NCBI GenBank assembly: GCA_003235605.1
Contig: QJVU01000299.1
Coordinates: 1 to 5,765 of the forward strand
Origin: Planctomycetota bacterium
Lineage (GTDB): Bacteria > Planctomycetota > UBA1135 > UBA2386
Direction of reading: 5' to 3'
Length of the DNA stretch: 5,765 nucleotides
Both the position numbers and the translations under genes were made by a program. A model generated the notes under the pieces. The model saw nothing but the letters and a program-made list of their open reading frames with translations, had not been told where the DNA came from and made no database searches. Below, in pieces: positions 1 through 5,765 of this stretch (position 1 is its first letter; each line of letters opens with the position of its first letter).

Positions 1-2043
1 ATGCGGATGGCTTCGGCCTACTCCCGTCTCCGGTTCTGCGTGGTGGCCCCCGGCTACTCCCGCTTCACGGAGACCCTGAACCTGGACGGCCCCGGGACCA
101 CCGACGTGCAGGTGCAGTTGCAGCCGGGCTTCCGGGTCTTCGGCCGGGTGTCCGACACCCAGGGACGACCCCTCGAAGGCGTCGAGGTCTCCACGTTCTG
201 GGCCCGCCTCACCGGCGAAAGAACGCTCACCGATGCCGAGGGCAACTACCAGCTGGATACCCTCGTCATGGGGCGCAACGCCCACTACGTGGTGGCCACC
301 CTCGAAGGCTATGCCCGCACCCAGGGCCACGCCTCGGTGCCAGGCAAGGAGGCGCGTATCGACCTGACGATGAAGTGTGCCGCCCTGGTCACCGGCACGG
401 TGTTCGGACCGGATGGCAGGCCCCTGGCCGGGGCCCGGGTGGGGATCTCGGGGGGCAGCCGCGGTGTGGGCAGGGGCTCGGTGGTGACCAGGGAGGATGG
501 CCGGTTCCAACTGCAGCATCGACCGCAAGCCAGGTCCTACCTCTGGACCCACCGCCAGGGCTTCGCCGTGGATCGGCAGCTGGTGGCTGCGATGCCGGAG
601 GGGGGTGCCGTGGACCTGCAGGTCCACCTGCAGCGGGGCCACTTCGTGGCCGGCCGGGTCTTGGACACGGAGGGCCGGGCCATCGCGGAGGCGCGGGTGA
701 GTGCCCGTTCGGACCGCGGTGTGCGGTTGGGCATCAACGACACCACGGCAGCCGAGGGCCGCTACCTCCTCACGGACCTCCCTGAGAACCTCCCCGAAGA
801 GAAGCTGCTCCTGTTCGTCTCCGCCCCGGGCTACATCACCCGCAGGCAGGAGCCGGTCCTGGACAGCGAGGGCTGCGACATCGTGTTGGAGAGATCTGCA
901 ATGCTGCGGGGCCGGGTGGTGGACGGTGTCTCCGGGGCGCCGATCCAGGACTTCCGCATCCGCGTCCTGAAGCACTCCAAGCCGGGCATCGGTTTTACCT
1001 GGCTGGGCCAGGGCCAGCGCTTCCTCAACCCCGAGGGACGTTGGAATACCGAACGCGAGGGCATCGTCGCGGGCACCACCTTCGACCTGGAAGCGGTCGC
1101 CGACGGGTACGCACCGACCACCCTGAGGAACATCACCGCCACCCGGGACATGACCCCCGATGCGATCGTCTTCCGGATGTTCGCCGGCAGCACGCTGCCC
1201 GGCCAGGTCCTGGAGCGGGCCACCGGCAGGCCGGTGGCGGGCGCCAAGGTCACCCTCCTGTACCCGGGACGATCGCGCCTGCCGTCCTCGCTGGGTGGGG
1301 GCATCACGACCCACACTGCCGGCGACGGGACGTTCCTCTTCGAGCACGCAGCGGCGGGGGACTTCCTGCTGGCGATCCTGTACCAGCAGCGGCCCCCGTT
1401 CCTGCACGGACCCCTGACCGTGCCTGCTGCCGCGACGATGGACCGGGTGATCATCCAGCTGCCGGATGCCTGCAGGATCGAAGGCGTGGTGCAGGATCCC
1501 GGAAGCCACGGAGTGTCCAACGTGCTCGTCACCCTCATCCCGGGCCGCGTCGGTCGGAGCCAGCTCTGGCTCGGACGCAAGACCTGCCGTACGGATGCCA
1601 CGGGGGCTTTCCGCTTCGATGGTCTGGTGAACACCGACTACGTCCTCCATGCCAGCAGCGAGGCCACGGACGGGAGCACGCTGGTGCTCTGCACCCGGGT
1701 CAAGGTCAAATCCGGGGGGCCGACCCAGGTGGTCCTGGCGTCGCCAGGCGGCTGCGCGGTCACCGGCACCGTCCACTTCCCCGGTCAGGCGGGCACGGCG
1801 CTGCGGCTGCAATTAGCCCGGCGACCGGACCCCGCCGCGGGGAATACCGAGTGGCAGACCTTCGGTGCCGGAGTGAAGGACGATCGGTTCACGGTGCGCG
1901 GCCTGCCCGAGGGCATCTACAACTTCGTCACCGTCTACTGGCTGGACGGCAAGCGGCGGGTGCACTCCGGGCCCAAGAACGTGGCCGTGCGGTCGGGCTC
2001 CGAAAACCGGGTCTCGATCCAGATCCCGCCCCCGCCCCGGTGA
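1..2043 (+). CDS. Tandem carboxypeptidase-regulatory-like domain protein (probably 5'-partial)
   Basis: The 680 visible residues are almost entirely tandem beta-sandwich modules of the carboxypeptidase regulatory-like type (CarboxypepD_reg, transthyretin-like fold). Each module opens with a G-x-V-x-D/G-x-G-x-P-x-x-G/A-x-V pattern, as in GRVSDTQGRPLEGVEV, GTVFGPDGRPLAGARV and GQVLERATGRPVAGAKV. Each then has a T-x-x-D/E-G-x-[FY] turn and often ends in an (A)-x-GY strand. Approximate boundaries are residues 44-126, 127-213, 214-299, 300-396, 397-491, 492-584 and 585-680; residues 1-43 look like the tail of an earlier module. No peptidase or other catalytic domain, membrane segment or C-terminal sorting signal is visible, and the protein ends in a short proline run. 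Such arrays are usually exported or surface adhesion/structural modules, but no signal peptide is visible here. The ATG at base 1 starts inside a module, so the real start is probably upstream. The exact role is unknown. It stops with TGA 15 bases from the convergent methyltransferase stop. Confidence 0.85.
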   Translation: MRMASAYSRLRFCVVAPGYSRFTETLNLDGPGTTDVQVQLQPGFRVFGRVSDTQGRPLEGVEVSTFWARLTGERTLTDAEGNYQLDTLVMGRNAHYVVATLEGYARTQGHASVPGKEARIDLTMKCAALVTGTVFGPDGRPLAGARVGISGGSRGVGRGSVVTREDGRFQLQHRPQARSYLWTHRQGFAVDRQLVAAMPEGGAVDLQVHLQRGHFVAGRVLDTEGRAIAEARVSARSDRGVRLGINDTTAAEGRYLLTDLPENLPEEKLLLFVSAPGYITRRQEPVLDSEGCDIVLERSAMLRGRVVDGVSGAPIQDFRIRVLKHSKPGIGFTWLGQGQRFLNPEGRWNTEREGIVAGTTFDLEAVADGYAPTTLRNITATRDMTPDAIVFRMFAGSTLPGQVLERATGRPVAGAKVTLLYPGRSRLPSSLGGGITTHTAGDGTFLFEHAAAGDFLLAILYQQRPPFLHGPLTVPAAATMDRVIIQLPDACRIEGVVQDPGSHGVSNVLVTLIPGRVGRSQLWLGRKTCRTDATGAFRFDGLVNTDYVLHASSEATDGSTLVLCTRVKVKSGGPTQVVLASPGGCAVTGTVHFPGQAGTALRLQLARRPDPAAGNTEWQTFGAGVKDDRFTVRGLPEGIYNFVTVYWLDGKRRVHSGPKNVAVRSGSENRVSIQIPPPPR

Positions 2044-2065
2044 CCGGGCTTCCGCGCCTCACCGG
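2037..2065. terminator. Inverted repeat spanning both convergent stop codons; possible bidirectional end hairpin
   Basis: CCGGTGA (2037-2043) is the exact reverse complement of TCACCGG (2059-2065), giving a 7-bp stem with a 15-base loop. A further 3-bp inner stem is possible (2047-2049 with 2056-2058). The stem contains the TGA stop of the plus-strand repeat protein and the TGA stop of the minus-strand methyltransferase. Neither side is followed by a T-run, so it is not a textbook intrinsic terminator. Three of the seven pairs are forced because both genes end in TGA. It is the only hairpin candidate between the genes. Confidence 0.3.
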
Positions 2066-3015
2066 CGACGCACTTCGAGGAACAAGAGGGCCCTGTTCTC
2101 CTCGCCGAAGACCCGCATCTCACAGACGTCTGCCTCCGGAATCTCGGCGGTCATCCCGACGAGGTCGAAGCGGTCCCGGTAGATCAGGTCCCACCCCATG
2201 TAGCTCTCCATGAAGCCCGCGTCGGGGATCGTGGGAACGAAGTTGGCGACCAACAGGCGACCGCCGGGCCGCAGCATCTGGAACATCCGACCCGTGAGGC
2301 GCGCGGCCGTGGCGGGCCTGAGGTAGTCGTAGAGACCGGAGGCGTAGACGAGGTCCAGCTCCGTGAAGTGGTGCCGGCCGGCGAGGATCCCCCGCACGGA
2401 ACCGTGGATCGTGGTGATGCCGAACGAGCCGTAGTCCGCCTCGATCCTCGCCAGGCTCCGAGCGTCCTGGTCGAAAGCCATGTACTCCCCGATCCGGTAC
2501 TCCCGTACCGCACCGGAGAGGTCCGCTTCGCGGAGGTGGCCTGCGGCAATCGACAGGATTCGCGGCTGCTCGACCTCGCTTGCGCACCGGTCCACGGTCT
2601 CGGCCAGTATCCGGCGGCGGGCCCGCACGGCACGCGCGGCGGTTGCATCGAAGAGGTAGCCGTGGATCTGACGTCCCAGGGAGCATTCGTCGCCGCCGGC
2701 CTCGAAGCTCCTGATGCCGTAGAGGTAGTCGAGGAGGTCCGCGTCCCCGGGGTACCCGCGGGGCCGTTCGAAAGAGTGACGGGACATCGGATCCCGGAAG
2801 ATCTCGTCTGCCACCCGGTGGGAAAGGCATTCATTGCGGATCGCGGCCTTCCAATCCTCGGCCCCGAGCCGCGAGCGGTGGCGCCGCAAGCCTGCGAAGA
2901 GATCGTCCATCGCCGCGTGGACGGCGCCGGACACCAGTCGGTCGTGAACGTCGTCCAGCAGGTGCGAGACGGTGGCGGACGCGGGTGAGCTCGGCAGCAT
3001 TTCGGTGATGGACAT
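2059..3015 (-). CDS. Class I SAM-dependent methyltransferase (PhcB-annotated '3-OH-palmitate methyl ester' family)
   Basis: This 318-residue protein has an alpha-helical N-terminal part (about 1-125) carrying the family signature RPRGYPGDADLLDYLYG (84-100). A Rossmann methyltransferase core follows. Motif I is the variant ILSIAAGHLRE (153-163), the acidic loop is AFDQDARSL (180-188), and VYASGLYDYL (223-232) leads into a helix and MLRPGGRLLVANF (247-259). The tail FMES.MGWDLIYR (268-280) matches the family's usual ending. Homologues are commonly labelled extracellular-factor 3-hydroxypalmitic acid methyl ester biosynthesis protein after Ralstonia PhcB; the true substrate of most is untested. 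The start at 3015 is preferred because GGAG lies 6 bases upstream. An ATG at 3204 in the same frame would add 63 low-complexity residues and overlap the KAS III gene. The gene is 128 bases downstream of the KAS III gene on the same strand, so the two may act on one lipid product. The methyltransferase assignment is firm; fatty-acid methylation is inferred. Confidence 0.9.
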   Translation of the reverse strand: MSITEMLPSSPASATVSHLLDDVHDRLVSGAVHAAMDDLFAGLRRHRSRLGAEDWKAAIRNECLSHRVADEIFRDPMSRHSFERPRGYPGDADLLDYLYGIRSFEAGGDECSLGRQIHGYLFDATAARAVRARRRILAETVDRCASEVEQPRILSIAAGHLREADLSGAVREYRIGEYMAFDQDARSLARIEADYGSFGITTIHGSVRGILAGRHHFTELDLVYASGLYDYLRPATAARLTGRMFQMLRPGGRLLVANFVPTIPDAGFMESYMGWDLIYRDRFDLVGMTAEIPEADVCEMRVFGEENRALLFLEVRRR

Positions 3016-3021
3016 GGCGGA

Positions 3022-3025
3022 CTCC
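3022..3025 (-). promoter_or_regulatory. Ribosome binding site (GGAG) of the methyltransferase
   Basis: On the minus strand GGAG is followed by a 6-base spacer (TCCGCC) and ATG at 3015. This decides the start against the longer in-frame option at 3204. Confidence 0.65.
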
Positions 3026-3069
3026 GTCTTGGTCTGGATTGGTTGGTGTTGAGTGGTTGTTCGTCTGTG
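3026..3069 (-). promoter_or_regulatory. A/C-rich leader upstream of the methyltransferase
   Basis: Within the 128-base gap between the KAS III stop and the methyltransferase start (3016-3143), these 44 bases are strongly strand-biased. On the minus strand 38 of 44 are A or C, with recurrent CAAC/CCAAC words, against the GC-rich background. The RNA would be nearly unstructured and leads directly into the GGAG site, which suits a 5' untranslated leader. No convincing -35/-10 pair is visible. The nearest hairpin in the gap is a 5-bp stem at 3069-3082 with no T-run after it, so I see no terminator separating the two genes. Confidence 0.3.
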
Positions 3070-3143
3070 AGGCAACGGCCTCGTCCAGCACAGCGACTGC
3101 AGGGTGCCTGTTGTTCGCGCAGGATGCCGGAATCCCCGAGCGG

Positions 3144-4313
3144 TCAGGCTGCGACGAAGCTCAGGCTCGCCGTCGCGATCGAGTAGCCGCTCCCGAAGCC
3201 GCACAGCAGGACGCGCGCGCCGTTCGTGACGCCCTCGTCCTGGACGAGCTGGCTGAGGATCAACGGCACCGATGCGCTGGACGTGTTGCCCGCGCGCTCG
3301 ATGTTGCTCGCGATCTGCGCCAGGCCGAGCTCCGCACCGATCGCCGCCGTCATGCGCTGGTTGGCCTGGTGCAGGGCGACGAGCTCGAAAGACTCGAGGG
3401 GCTCACCGGCGTTCTGGCAGTGCAGGCGGATGTGGCTGGGGATCTGCTGAACCATGTCCCGGAACACGCGGCACCCATCCAGGAGCACGTGGCGCTGGTC
3501 GTGGTCGTCGCGTTCCACGCGGACCCTGCCGTCGCGAACGCGGAAGCGGAACACCGGCAGCACGTTGCCGCTGCCGCGGATCGCGATCCTCGGTCCGTCG
3601 AGCCCGCTCGTATGCTGCCGCGTCGAGCACGGGGGCACGTCACCACGCTTCTCGAGGACGACGGCGCCGGCGCCATCTCCGAAGATGGCGCAGGTGTTGC
3701 GGTCTCCGGCGTCGATCACGCGGGACATCGTCTCGGCCCCCACGACCACGGCCGTGCTGCCTTCGGGCATGCCGTCCAGCAGGCGCGCGGCGACATCGAC
3801 GGCCACCACGAAGCCGCTGCAGCCCACCGACAGGTCGAAGGCGACCACGTCGTGGCCCAGCCGCAGGTCCCCCTGCACCCCCGAGGCGATCGACGGCACG
3901 GAGGACTCTCCGGAGACCGAGGACACGATGACGCAACGCACCGTGGCCGGATCGACCCGTGCGCGCGCGAGCGCCTGCCGCGCCGTGAACCGCGCCATGT
4001 CGTGAACACTGAGCTCGGCATCCAGGATCCAGCGGGACCGGACGCCGATGCGCTGTTCGGGGAAGGCCGGGTCGGAGATTGGTCGGTCGTCGTGGATCCC
4101 CGCTCGGCGGTGGCAGTCCCGGACCTCCCCCATGAGCTCGGCGAGGTCCTCGTTGGTGAGCTCACTGCCGGGGATTCCCGGGCTCGAGCCTGGGCCGGAG
4201 CAGGACTCCGCGCCGGGAAGCAGACCGTGGACCGAACGCAGGGCGATGTTCATGGAGGGGGCAGCGACCCGCGGGGGGACCCCGTTCGTGAGGAGCGGGG
4301 TTTTTTCGTCCAT
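3144..4313 (-). CDS. Ketoacyl-ACP synthase III-like condensing enzyme (FabH/thiolase fold)
   Basis: The enzyme is predicted to join an acyl primer, probably an acyl-CoA, to a malonyl-ACP-type extender by decarboxylative condensation in the cytoplasm. Counting 389 residues, the triad is complete: Cys165 in SVGCSGF, His315 in ALHQANQRM and Asn343 in GNTSSASVP. IFGDGAGAVVL (210-220) and the glycine-rich C-terminal GFGSGYS (372-378) are also typical. By comparison with E. coli FabH, Arg205 (DAGDRNT) matches Arg151, and Phe84 stands at the CoA-stacking Trp32 position. At 389 residues it is longer than the roughly 317 of E. coli FabH, owing to a 20-residue N-terminal extension and insertions between about residues 37 and 84. 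Start choice is uncertain. ATG 4313 is 6 bases after the WD40 stop and fits translational coupling, whereas ATG 4253 (MNIALRSVHGLLPG) matches the family's usual beginning but has no ribosome site. The neighbours suggest a specialised lipid or signal role rather than housekeeping FabH; an OleA-, DarB- or PqsD-like role cannot be excluded. Confidence 0.9.
   Translation of the reverse strand: MDEKTPLLTNGVPPRVAAPSMNIALRSVHGLLPGAESCSGPGSSPGIPGSELTNEDLAELMGEVRDCHRRAGIHDDRPISDPAFPEQRIGVRSRWILDAELSVHDMARFTARQALARARVDPATVRCVIVSSVSGESSVPSIASGVQGDLRLGHDVVAFDLSVGCSGFVVAVDVAARLLDGMPEGSTAVVVGAETMSRVIDAGDRNTCAIFGDGAGAVVLEKRGDVPPCSTRQHTSGLDGPRIAIRGSGNVLPVFRFRVRDGRVRVERDDHDQRHVLLDGCRVFRDMVQQIPSHIRLHCQNAGEPLESFELVALHQANQRMTAAIGAELGLAQIASNIERAGNTSSASVPLILSQLVQDEGVTNGARVLLCGFGSGYSIATASLSFVAA
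4279..4306 (+). terminator. Terminator-like hairpin with T-run, plus strand, inside the KAS III N-terminal codons
   Basis: ACCCCGTTC (4279-4287) pairs with GAGCGGGGT (4293-4301) as a 9-bp stem with one G-U pair and a 5-base loop (GTGAG). The T-run at 4301-4306 follows, which is the classical intrinsic-terminator arrangement for plus-strand transcription. On the minus strand the wobble becomes an A-C mismatch and the downstream side is C-rich, so it would not terminate the operon. No plus-strand gene ends here. Possible roles are stopping antisense RNA, a start-proximal hairpin acting on KAS III translation, or coincidence. Confidence 0.4.
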
Positions 4314-4319
4314 CGGTGC

Positions 4320-5765
4320 TCACTTACCGGATAGCGAGCCGTCGGCGATTCGATAGCGGGCCCGCTCCTGGAGCGTGAGTGGGCGCACGTAGCGGTTCTT
4401 GCGGGTCCACTCCACCAGGTCGGGCATGGACGGGGGTGGCTGCCAGAGGATCAGGGATCCATCCCAGGACGCGCTCGCGATCCGGTCGCCGTCCTGGCTG
4501 AAGGCGAGTCCGCAGACCGACTGCATGTGCCCCTCGAACTGGCAGACCTCGGTCTCCGTCGCGACGTCCCACAGCCGGACCGTGTGGTCGTCCCCCGCGG
4601 AGACCACCTGGGCGCCGCCCGGCCCGAAGGCGACACGACGCACGGAGTTGGTGTGGCCTTCGAAGCGGCCGAGCTCCTTGCCTGACTCGAGGTCCCAGAG
4701 GATCACGCTGCGGTCCGGGGACCCCGACAGGACGCGCTTGCCGTCCGGGCTGAGGGCCACCGCGTAGACAGCATCCTGGTGTCCTGTGAGCTGCTGCAGC
4801 AGCTTGCCGGACTCCAGGTCCAGGAGCCGGATGATTCCGTCCTCGCAGGCGGAGAGCGCGGCATTCCGGCGAGGGTGGAAGACGGCGTCCCACACCATGT
4901 CGGGGTGGGGGAACCGTCGCACCGCTTCACCGGTGTCCAGGTCCCAGAGGATCATCTGGTCGTCGCAGCTCCCGGACAGGCCCCGCTTGCCGCTCGGGTC
5001 GATGGCAACGTTCTTGATCGGCTTGGTGTGGCCCTGGAGGTGCTTGAGCTCGCCGGTGGTCAGCTCCGACAGCGTCAGGGCGTTGCTGCTGTCGTAGCCG
5101 GCCAGCATGCGGCGTCCTGCAGGGTCGATGGCGGAGCAAGTCGCGGACCCGAGGGTCTTGCCGGCGGGCCGGATCGATCCGCCCTGGTCGCGGACCGTCG
5201 GGATCCCGGAGATGTCCCAGCGCACCATGTTCGCGGTGGTTCCGGCCAGGACCCCCTTGCCGTCCGCGGTGAAGCGTGCGCTGTTGAACGACACCCCGCC
5301 GTAGATTCTCGCGAGCTCTCCGGGACTCTTCAGGTCCCATACCCGCACGGTCCCGTTGCGAGAGCTCGAGATAACCTGGTTGTTCTGGATGCGCAGGCCG
5401 GTCACCGGGGCGCGATGATTCACGAAGCGGTGCATGATCTGGCCCCAGCGGATGTCCCAGACGATGACCTGGTTGTCCCAACCGCCGGAGATGGCCGTGG
5501 TGCCGGTGGTGTCGACCACCAGGCATTCGACCTTCTGGTTGTGTCCCCGGAGCAGGTGTACATCGTCCGGTTTCTCGGTCGACCATCGCCGCACCTCGCC
5601 GTCGCCGCAGGAGGTGATCACCCACGGCGAGTGCGGCACGAAGACCACGCACCGGACGACGAGCTTGTGCTGGAAGGTCTGCAGGACCTTGCCGGTCTCG
5701 AGATCCAGGAGGCCCGCCATGCCGGCCTTCGTCCCGAACAGCGCCCGCTTGCCCTCGCCGTCGAC
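4320..5765 (-). CDS. WD40-repeat beta-propeller protein (N-terminus outside window)
   Basis: The frame is open to the window edge, giving 481 residues plus TGA. The ATG at 5720 is internal, because the preceding codons (VDGEGKRALFG) already encode the strand of a WD40 repeat. About ten repeats of roughly 41-42 residues follow. Numbered from that ATG they lie at about 20-60, 61-102, 103-142, 143-190, 190-231, 232-272, 273-314, 315-356, 357-398 and 399-427. They carry typical GH starts and [IV]-x-[LV]-WD ends such as VILWDLESGKEL and VRLWDVATETEV. The fourth and fifth are degenerate, with an insertion near 170-190. More than seven repeats suggests two propellers. The tail DLVEW.RKNRYVRPLT..ER (434-453) matches the short motif that closes many bacterial WD40 proteins, including kinase- and NACHT/NB-ARC-linked ones. 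The missing N-terminus could hold such a domain. WD40 propellers are non-catalytic binding platforms; partners are unknown. The gene is directly upstream of, and in frame with, the KAS III gene. Confidence 0.92.
   Translation of the reverse strand, partial: VDGEGKRALFGTKAGMAGLLDLETGKVLQTFQHKLVVRCVVFVPHSPWVITSCGDGEVRRWSTEKPDDVHLLRGHNQKVECLVVDTTGTTAISGGWDNQVIVWDIRWGQIMHRFVNHRAPVTGLRIQNNQVISSSRNGTVRVWDLKSPGELARIYGGVSFNSARFTADGKGVLAGTTANMVRWDISGIPTVRDQGGSIRPAGKTLGSATCSAIDPAGRRMLAGYDSSNALTLSELTTGELKHLQGHTKPIKNVAIDPSGKRGLSGSCDDQMILWDLDTGEAVRRFPHPDMVWDAVFHPRRNAALSACEDGIIRLLDLESGKLLQQLTGHQDAVYAVALSPDGKRVLSGSPDRSVILWDLESGKELGRFEGHTNSVRRVAFGPGGAQVVSAGDDHTVRLWDVATETEVCQFEGHMQSVCGLAFSQDGDRIASASWDGSLILWQPPPSMPDLVEWTRKNRYVRPLTLQERARYRIADGSLSGK
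4440..5663 (-). repeat. Tandem WD40-coding repeat array (about ten units of roughly 125 bases)
   Basis: The units are recognisable in the DNA as well as the protein. For example, the 15-base word GGTCCCAGAGGATCA occurs at 4691-4705 and 4940-4954 (plus-strand reading), two units apart. Similar GGTCC/CAG words mark the WDLE/LDLE strand in neighbouring units. The downstream half of the gene (4440-5070) is the more uniform. The upstream half is more diverged, suggesting that the C-terminal repeats duplicated or were homogenised more recently. Confidence 0.7.

Noticed and set aside
1041..2213. 390-codon open frame on the plus strand overlapping the repeat protein
   Set aside because: It is an alternate frame of the carboxypeptidase-regulatory-like gene, rich in Arg/Pro/Gly, and it runs across the convergent stops into the opposite-strand methyltransferase.
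2368..2988. 206-codon plus-strand frame opposite the methyltransferase
   Set aside because: Its composition looks plausible, but it is antisense to a well-supported methyltransferase and has no recognisable motif.
3069..3082. GAGGC/GCCTC hairpin in the KAS III-methyltransferase gap
   Set aside because: It has only five base pairs and no T-run on either strand, so it is too weak to call a terminator between the two genes.
3016..3204. Longer methyltransferase start at 3204
   Set aside because: The 63 extra residues are low-complexity and overlap the KAS III coding end. The ATG at 3015 has a well-placed GGAG.
3039..4334. 431-codon open frame on the plus strand opposite the KAS III gene
   Set aside because: The minus strand encodes a clear KAS III with a complete catalytic triad. 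The plus frame gives Arg/Ala/His-rich sequence with no family resemblance, as is common opposite high-GC genes.
4320..5720. WD40 gene starting at the ATG at 5720
   Set aside because: The frame remains open to 5765, and the preceding codons already encode WD40-like sequence, so this ATG is internal.

Overview
This is a high-GC bacterial window (well above 60% G+C by eye) with four protein-coding genes and almost no non-coding DNA. No rRNA, tRNA, CRISPR array, transposase or integrase is visible. Long repeat-built proteins (carboxypeptidase-regulatory-like modules, WD40 propellers) and the third-position GC bias would suit a large-genome, high-GC lineage such as Planctomycetota or Myxococcota. 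That placement is an inference from gene style only; no marker gene is present.

Layout. Bases 1-2043 (+) hold a long protein made of about seven tandem carboxypeptidase-regulatory-like beta-sandwich modules, probably cut at its 5' end by the window edge. It converges on a minus-strand cluster, with only 15 bases between the two stop codons. Reading the minus strand from the right edge, the cluster is: (i) the C-terminal 481 residues of a WD40 beta-propeller protein (5765 down to 4320, 5' end outside the window); (ii) a ketoacyl-ACP synthase III-like (FabH fold) enzyme with an intact Cys-His-Asn triad (4313 to 3144), starting 6 bases after the WD40 stop and in the same reading frame; (iii) after a 128-base gap, a class I SAM-dependent methyltransferase (3015 to 2059) of the family often labelled '3-hydroxypalmitic acid methyl ester biosynthesis protein' by analogy with Ralstonia PhcB.

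How the genes may work together. A condensing enzyme that extends an acyl primer, followed by a methyltransferase of a family linked by annotation to fatty-acid methyl-ester signals, suggests a small lipid-tailoring or lipid-signal module. The WD40 protein would be its scaffold, sensor or regulator. The gene order and tight WD40/KAS III spacing are seen directly; the chemistry is inference. The plus-strand repeat protein is convergent, so it is probably not part of the same transcription unit.

Small-scale structure worth checking: a terminator-like hairpin with a T-run that reads on the plus strand inside the first codons of the KAS III gene; an A/C-biased leader before the methyltransferase; an inverted repeat containing both convergent stop codons; and an 18-base perfect palindrome inside the repeat-protein gene.
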